Origin: Hyphomicrobiales bacterium
GTDB lineage: Bacteria > Pseudomonadota > Alphaproteobacteria > Rhizobiales > Beijerinckiaceae
DNA length: 8,062 bases
Assembly: GCA_028865375.1 (NCBI GenBank)
Contig: JAGWKJ010000101.1
Span: 1-8,062, forward strand
Direction: 5' to 3'
Shown here: piece by piece, positions 5,120 through 8,062 of the stretch
How the letters are laid out: every line of letters begins with the position of its first letter
How positions within the stretch are numbered: the stretch's first letter is position 1
Translations under genes and position numbers: made by a program
The notes under the pieces: generated by a model
The model's input: only the letters and a program-made list of their open reading frames with translations
Databases searched by the model: none
What the model was told of the DNA's origin: nothing

Positions 5120-6157
5120 ATGTCGCCACGCGTTTCGAAGACGACGCGGCGCGCCAAGCCGCAGGCCCGCGGACGCCGCGACGCCGCAGGGGAAAGCGCG
5201 ACGCAGGACGCCGTCGCCGCCGGCCGCCGCTCGCCGCGCCTGAGGCAGCGCGTCGCTTGGATGTATCACGTCGAGGACATGACGCAGGGCGAGATCGCCG
5301 AGGCGCTCGGCATCGGCCGCGTCACCGTCGTGCGCCTGCTGTCGGAAGCGCGCGCGATGAACGAGGTGCGCGTCACGCTCGCCCGAGAGGTCGCGGGCCT
5401 CGCCAAGCTCGAGATCGGGCTGCAGAAGCGTTTCGGCGTCAAGGAAGCCGTGGTCGCGCCGCTGTCGTCGCCGGACGCCGATCCGCTGCCGGCGATCGCG
5501 GCGGCCGCCGGCGCCTACGTGCCGGAATTGCTGCGGCCGGACATGAAGATCGGCGTCGGCTGGGGCGGCACGCTCAGCCGGATGCTCGGCTTCCTCGCCG
5601 AAAAGGCGACTCCCCGCCTGACCGTGGTGTCGCTGCTCGGCGGCCTGACCCACGTGCGCCACCTCAACCCGGCGGAAGTCGCCTGGCAATTCGCGCGCGC
5701 CTACATGGCCGATTGCTACCTGTTGCCCGCGCCCGCGCTGGTGGACGGCGTCGAGACCAAGCGCGCGCTCGTCGAGCGTTGCGGCTTGCGCGAGGTGTTC
5801 GATTTCGCCGCCACGCTCGACGCGGCGGTGCTGAGCGTGGGTTCCATCGCGCCCGGCGCGACGAACTACAACGGCGTCATCACGGAACGCGAGGAGCGCG
5901 AGTTGCGCGCCGCCGGCGCGGTCGGCGACGTGCTCTACAATTTTTTCGACGCGTCCGGCCGGCTCGTCGACCACCCGATCAACCGACGCACCATGTCGGT
6001 GCCGATGGATTCGTTGGCGCGCGCGCCGCTGCGGGTCATCGTGTCGGGCGGCGCCGCCAAGGTCGAAGCCCTCGCCGGCGCGTTCAAGCTGCTCAACCCG
6101 ACCGCGGTGGTGACCGACGAGGCGACCGCCGCCGCGCTGCTCGACCGCGCGCCCTGA
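5120..6157 (+). CDS. SorC-family sugar-binding transcriptional regulator
   Basis: A 345-aa DNA-binding regulator. Residues 40-80 hold the helix-turn-helix (WMYHVEDMTQGEIAEALGIG, then TVVRLLSEAR), a very typical SorC version. The rest is the SorC effector-binding domain: GVGWGGT at 144-150 (part of the sugar-phosphate pocket in this family), VSLLGGL at about 169-175, YNFFDASGRLVDHPIN, and VTDEATA near 331-337 at the end. SorC proteins bind phosphorylated sugars and generally repress an adjacent catabolic operon until the ligand appears. The divergent position beside the DRL-E1-E2 operon, with inverted repeats between them, makes that operon the likely target. The first 38 or so residues are a basic, Arg/Lys/Ala-rich extension not usual in the family. 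ATG 5120 is chosen over GTG 5117 because of the spacing of the ribosome site. The stop is 4 bases from the stop of the convergent gene. Confidence 0.92.
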   Translation: MSPRVSKTTRRAKPQARGRRDAAGESATQDAVAAGRRSPRLRQRVAWMYHVEDMTQGEIAEALGIGRVTVVRLLSEARAMNEVRVTLAREVAGLAKLEIGLQKRFGVKEAVVAPLSSPDADPLPAIAAAAGAYVPELLRPDMKIGVGWGGTLSRMLGFLAEKATPRLTVVSLLGGLTHVRHLNPAEVAWQFARAYMADCYLLPAPALVDGVETKRALVERCGLREVFDFAATLDAAVLSVGSIAPGATNYNGVITEREERELRAAGAVGDVLYNFFDASGRLVDHPINRRTMSVPMDSLARAPLRVIVSGGAAKVEALAGAFKLLNPTAVVTDEATAAALLDRAP

Positions 6158-6161
6158 GCGT

Positions 6162-6911
6162 TCAGGGCAGGAAGGGCAGGGTCTCGGCGAACACCCGCGC
6201 CAGCGCGGCCGCTTCGCCCTTGGCCGCCGCGATCGCCTCGAAGCGCGCGTCGACCGCCCAGTCCGCAGCTTCAAGCGCGTCGCGCGGGCCGACGGGCGCT
6301 TCCGCCGACGCTTGCGTCGCGACGCCGAGCGCGAGCGCGAGCGTCGCGCCGGCATAGAGATCGGGGTCCTGCGCGAATCGCGGCGACGGCGGATCGGGGC
6401 CGCCCGCCGGTCCCGTCGCGCGCACCGGGCGGCGACGCGCGATCTCGCAAGCGAGCGCCGCGCAGGTCGCGGCGAGCGCGCCCGGTTCCGACGGACGATC
6501 CGCGACCCCGCGTGCCGCGAACGCGCGGCCCGCCTCGTCGATCGCGCGCTCCGACAACAACGCCTCGGGACGGCCGAGCCGCGTCGCGAGGCGTTTCAGG
6601 GCGCCATAGGCCTCCGGCGTGAATTCGGCCGTGGCCCCGGCGCCGAAATAATCGGCGATGCGCCGCGGGAACGCGGCGTCCTCGCGTCGGGCGCCGCCCG
6701 GGCGCAATGCGCGCGCCGCCTCGGCGGCGCCGTGGAGCAGGGCGTCGGCGGCCATCGCGAGGTGGCGCGGCAGCGGCGGCGCATCCGGCTCCGCGCTGAG
6801 GAACGCGGGGCCGGCGGCGGCCCGTCGCAATCCGTGGCGCAGGCCGCGCAGGCCGTCTTTCACCGCGAGCAGCGCGGGATCGGGCGGGGGTGGCTTGTCG
6901 CGGCCGGACAT
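6162..6911 (-). CDS. Uncharacterised Ala-rich protein
   Basis: I do not recognise this 249-residue product. It has a Pro-rich start (KPPPPDP at 6-12), then mostly Ala/Arg-rich predicted helix (for example the stretch starting HLAMAADALLHGAAEAARAL), a segment RRIADYFGAGATAEFTPEAYG in the middle, and a short loop rich in Pro and Gly before DPDLYAGATLALALG. No signal peptide, convincing membrane segment, cofactor motif or metal-binding Cys/His cluster is seen. It is read as real rather than a shadow because the amino acid mix is that of a soluble protein, third codon positions are almost all G or C, and it follows the HAD gene by only 20 bases in the same direction. The competing plus-strand frame over the same bases is extremely Arg-rich. 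An AGAG about 7 bases before the ATG is a weak ribosome site. Function is unknown; co-transcription with HAD and the enzyme I-like gene is likely. Confidence 0.65.
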   Translation of the reverse strand: MSGRDKPPPPDPALLAVKDGLRGLRHGLRRAAAGPAFLSAEPDAPPLPRHLAMAADALLHGAAEAARALRPGGARREDAAFPRRIADYFGAGATAEFTPEAYGALKRLATRLGRPEALLSERAIDEAGRAFAARGVADRPSEPGALAATCAALACEIARRRPVRATGPAGGPDPPSPRFAQDPDLYAGATLALALGVATQASAEAPVGPRDALEAADWAVDARFEAIAAAKGEAAALARVFAETLPFLP

Positions 6912-6931
6912 GGGCGCACTCTACCTCGTCG

Positions 6932-7633
6932 TCAGCGGATGCGCGAGGTCGCGTCTTCGCGCAGCGCGGCGGCGATCGCGGTCCAATCCGACGCGACGAG
7001 ATCGGCGCCGGCCGCGGCCAGCCGCGCGTCGTGGCCCGGACGGACATGCGTCGCGCCGACGTAGCCGACCACGAACATGCCGGCGGCCTTGGCGCCCACG
7101 ACGCCCGGAGCGGAATCCTCGATCACGACGCAGTTCGGCGGGTCGAAACCCATGCGCCGCGCCGCGTGCAGGTAGAGGTCGGGCGCGGGCTTGCCGTGGC
7201 GCACTTCCTGCGAGCTGAACACCGACCCCGCGGGAAAATACCCGTCGAGGCCGGTCAGGCGCAGGCTGAGCCCGATCCGGTCCGGATCGGACGAGGACGC
7301 GACGCAGCGCGGCGCGGAGGACCCGGAGAGGAACTCGCGCACGCCCGCGGTCGCGCGCAATTCTTTCTCGAAGAGGCCGCGGACGATCTCGGGAATGCGT
7401 GCACGGGTCGCCTCGGGCACCGGCTTGCCGGCGGCGGCCTCGATCAGCGCGAAGATGTCGGCGCGCTTGCGGCCGACGCACTCGGCCCAAAGCGCGTCGG
7501 GCAGGTCGATCCCGACTTCGGCGACGCCGTCGCGATAGGCGCGCTCGGACAGGATCTCGCTGTCGACCAGAACGCCGTCGCAATCGAACACGAGGGTCGC
7601 GCCGGCCGGCGACCTCAGATGGCGACGATGCAT
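6932..7633 (-). CDS. HAD-family hydrolase, beta-phosphoglucomutase/phosphatase-like (subfamily IA)
   Basis: A 233-aa haloacid dehalogenase-fold enzyme, likely a small-molecule phosphatase or phosphomutase. Motif I is FDCDGVLVDSE with nucleophile Asp17 and general acid Asp19. A helical cap follows (about 26-95). Motif II is ASSSD (Ser113-115), motif III is GKPAPDLY with Lys148, and motif IV is IEDSAPGV with Glu172-Asp173. These match the PGMB/phosphoglycolate-phosphatase-like group acting on sugar or polyol phosphates; the specific substrate is not readable. The ATG at 7633 lies inside the end of the upstream enzyme I-like gene, a 19-base overlap in another frame. Its ribosome site (GAAGAA just before) is weak. 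A GTG two codons before motif I would leave almost no N-terminus, so the ATG is kept with some doubt. Co-transcription with both flanking genes is likely. Confidence 0.88.
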   Translation of the reverse strand: MHRRHLRSPAGATLVFDCDGVLVDSEILSERAYRDGVAEVGIDLPDALWAECVGRKRADIFALIEAAAGKPVPEATRARIPEIVRGLFEKELRATAGVREFLSGSSAPRCVASSSDPDRIGLSLRLTGLDGYFPAGSVFSSQEVRHGKPAPDLYLHAARRMGFDPPNCVVIEDSAPGVVGAKAAGMFVVGYVGATHVRPGHDARLAAAGADLVASDWTAIAAALREDATSRIR

Positions 7634-8062
7634 TTCTTCGCCATCGGGATCGAGGAAGCCGACATGCTGAGTTCGCCCGCGCCCATGCCGACATAGACCG
7701 GGATCAGGTCCGGCCGCGCCGCCGCCTCGCCGCAGATCGTCACCGGCACGCCGGCGCGCGCCCCCGCTTCGCACGCGAGCCTCACCGCGGCGAGCGCCGC
7801 CGGGTGCTCGGCCCTGTTGAGGCGCGCGACGCGCGCGTTGGTCCTGTCCGCGGCCATGACGTATTGCGTGAGGTCGTTGGTGCCGATCGAGAAGAACGCG
7901 CTTTCGCGCGCCAATGCGTCCGCCGTCAAGGCGGCAGCCGGCGTCTCCACCATCGCGCCGAGCGCCGGGTCGCCATGGGCGACTCCCTCGGCGGCGAGTT
8001 CCGCGCGACATTGCGCCATCAGCGCGCGGACCGCACGCATTTCCTCGGGCTCGCTGACCATC
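7615..8062 (-). CDS. PTS enzyme I-type phosphoenolpyruvate-protein phosphotransferase, C-terminal part (5' end outside window)
   Basis: The frame is open at the right edge, and about 148 residues of the PEP-binding TIM-barrel domain are visible. The PEP-utilising enzyme signature FFSIGTNDLTQY is clear. So are VETPAAALTAD (dimer/PEP barrel strand), VPVTICGE with the active-site Cys (codon 7734-7732) and GELSMSASSIP, the standard end of the barrel. Enzyme I takes phosphate from PEP and passes it to HPr. A Met at the edge (8061) is the internal Met of the family's PMVS motif and not a start. Whether this is the sugar enzyme I, the nitrogen-type enzyme with a GAF domain, or the enzyme I part of a multidomain PTS protein (DhaM or Fru type) needs the missing part. 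The protein stops only about 9 residues after SSIP, shorter than most enzymes I, which carry a further helical tail. Confidence 0.9.
   Translation of the reverse strand, partial: MVSEPEEMRAVRALMAQCRAELAAEGVAHGDPALGAMVETPAAALTADALARESAFFSIGTNDLTQYVMAADRTNARVARLNRAEHPAALAAVRLACEAGARAGVPVTICGEAAARPDLIPVYVGMGAGELSMSASSIPMAKKCIVAI

Noticed and set aside
6158..6185. Possible bidirectional terminator between the convergent SorC and unknown genes
   Set aside because: Only 4 bases separate the stops, and the nearby GGCAGG repeats do not form a stem followed by a T-run on either strand.
5081..6355. 424-codon minus-strand open frame opposite the SorC regulator
   Set aside because: Arg/His-rich composition without motifs; the plus strand carries an unmistakable SorC regulator.
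6312..7064. 250-codon plus-strand frame opposite the unrecognised minus-strand gene
   Set aside because: Over a long stretch it is mainly Arg, Glu and Ala in low-complexity order, and it continues antisense into the HAD gene. The minus-strand frame has the more protein-like composition.

Overview
The window is a GC-rich, gene-dense stretch whose genes use G or C at nearly every third codon position. Protein content points to an alphaproteobacterium, probably of the Hyphomicrobiales (Rhizobiales) type. That assignment is inference: it rests on the base composition and on a DXR-like (DRL) reductoisomerase-family gene, a family described from Brucella. There is no RNA gene, CRISPR array or complete insertion sequence. 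The only gap over 100 bases is the 161-base divergent control region at 4959-5119.

Layout from left to right: (1) 3-323, plus strand, the 3' end of a tyrosine recombinase. Its stop codon overlaps the stop of the convergent operon by 4 bases. (2) 4958 down to 320, minus strand, a tight four-gene operon: a DRL/SAF-domain NAD(P)-dependent oxidoreductase, E1-alpha, E1-beta, and a lipoyl-domain/alpha-beta-hydrolase E2 of the acetoin-dehydrogenase (AcoC) type. The first three genes are joined by two ATGA stop/start overlaps, and E2 follows after 3 bases. (3) 4959-5119, a divergent regulatory region with nested inverted repeats overlapping promoter-like elements for both directions. (4) 5120-6157, plus strand, a SorC-family sugar-phosphate-responsive regulator. 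(5) 6162-8062, minus strand, a second co-directional set: the 3' end of a PTS enzyme I-type protein, a HAD-family phosphatase or mutase, and an unrecognised Ala-rich protein.

The most interesting idea concerns the four-gene operon. Acetoin-type E1/E2 complexes cleave a methyl acyloin (CH3-CO-CHOH-R) into an aldehyde and acetyl-CoA. The enzyme co-translated with them here resembles DRL, which interconverts 2-C-methyl-D-erythritol 4-phosphate (MEP) and 1-deoxy-D-xylulose 5-phosphate (DXP). DXP is itself a methyl acyloin. A consistent but unproven reading is a catabolic route: branched polyol (phosphate) -> 1-deoxyketose (phosphate) -> acetyl-CoA + glyceraldehyde (3-phosphate), controlled by a SorC repressor that senses a phosphorylated sugar. 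No E3 (dihydrolipoamide dehydrogenase), kinase or transporter for such a route is in the window, so E3 would have to be borrowed from elsewhere. Substrate identity cannot be read from the sequence.
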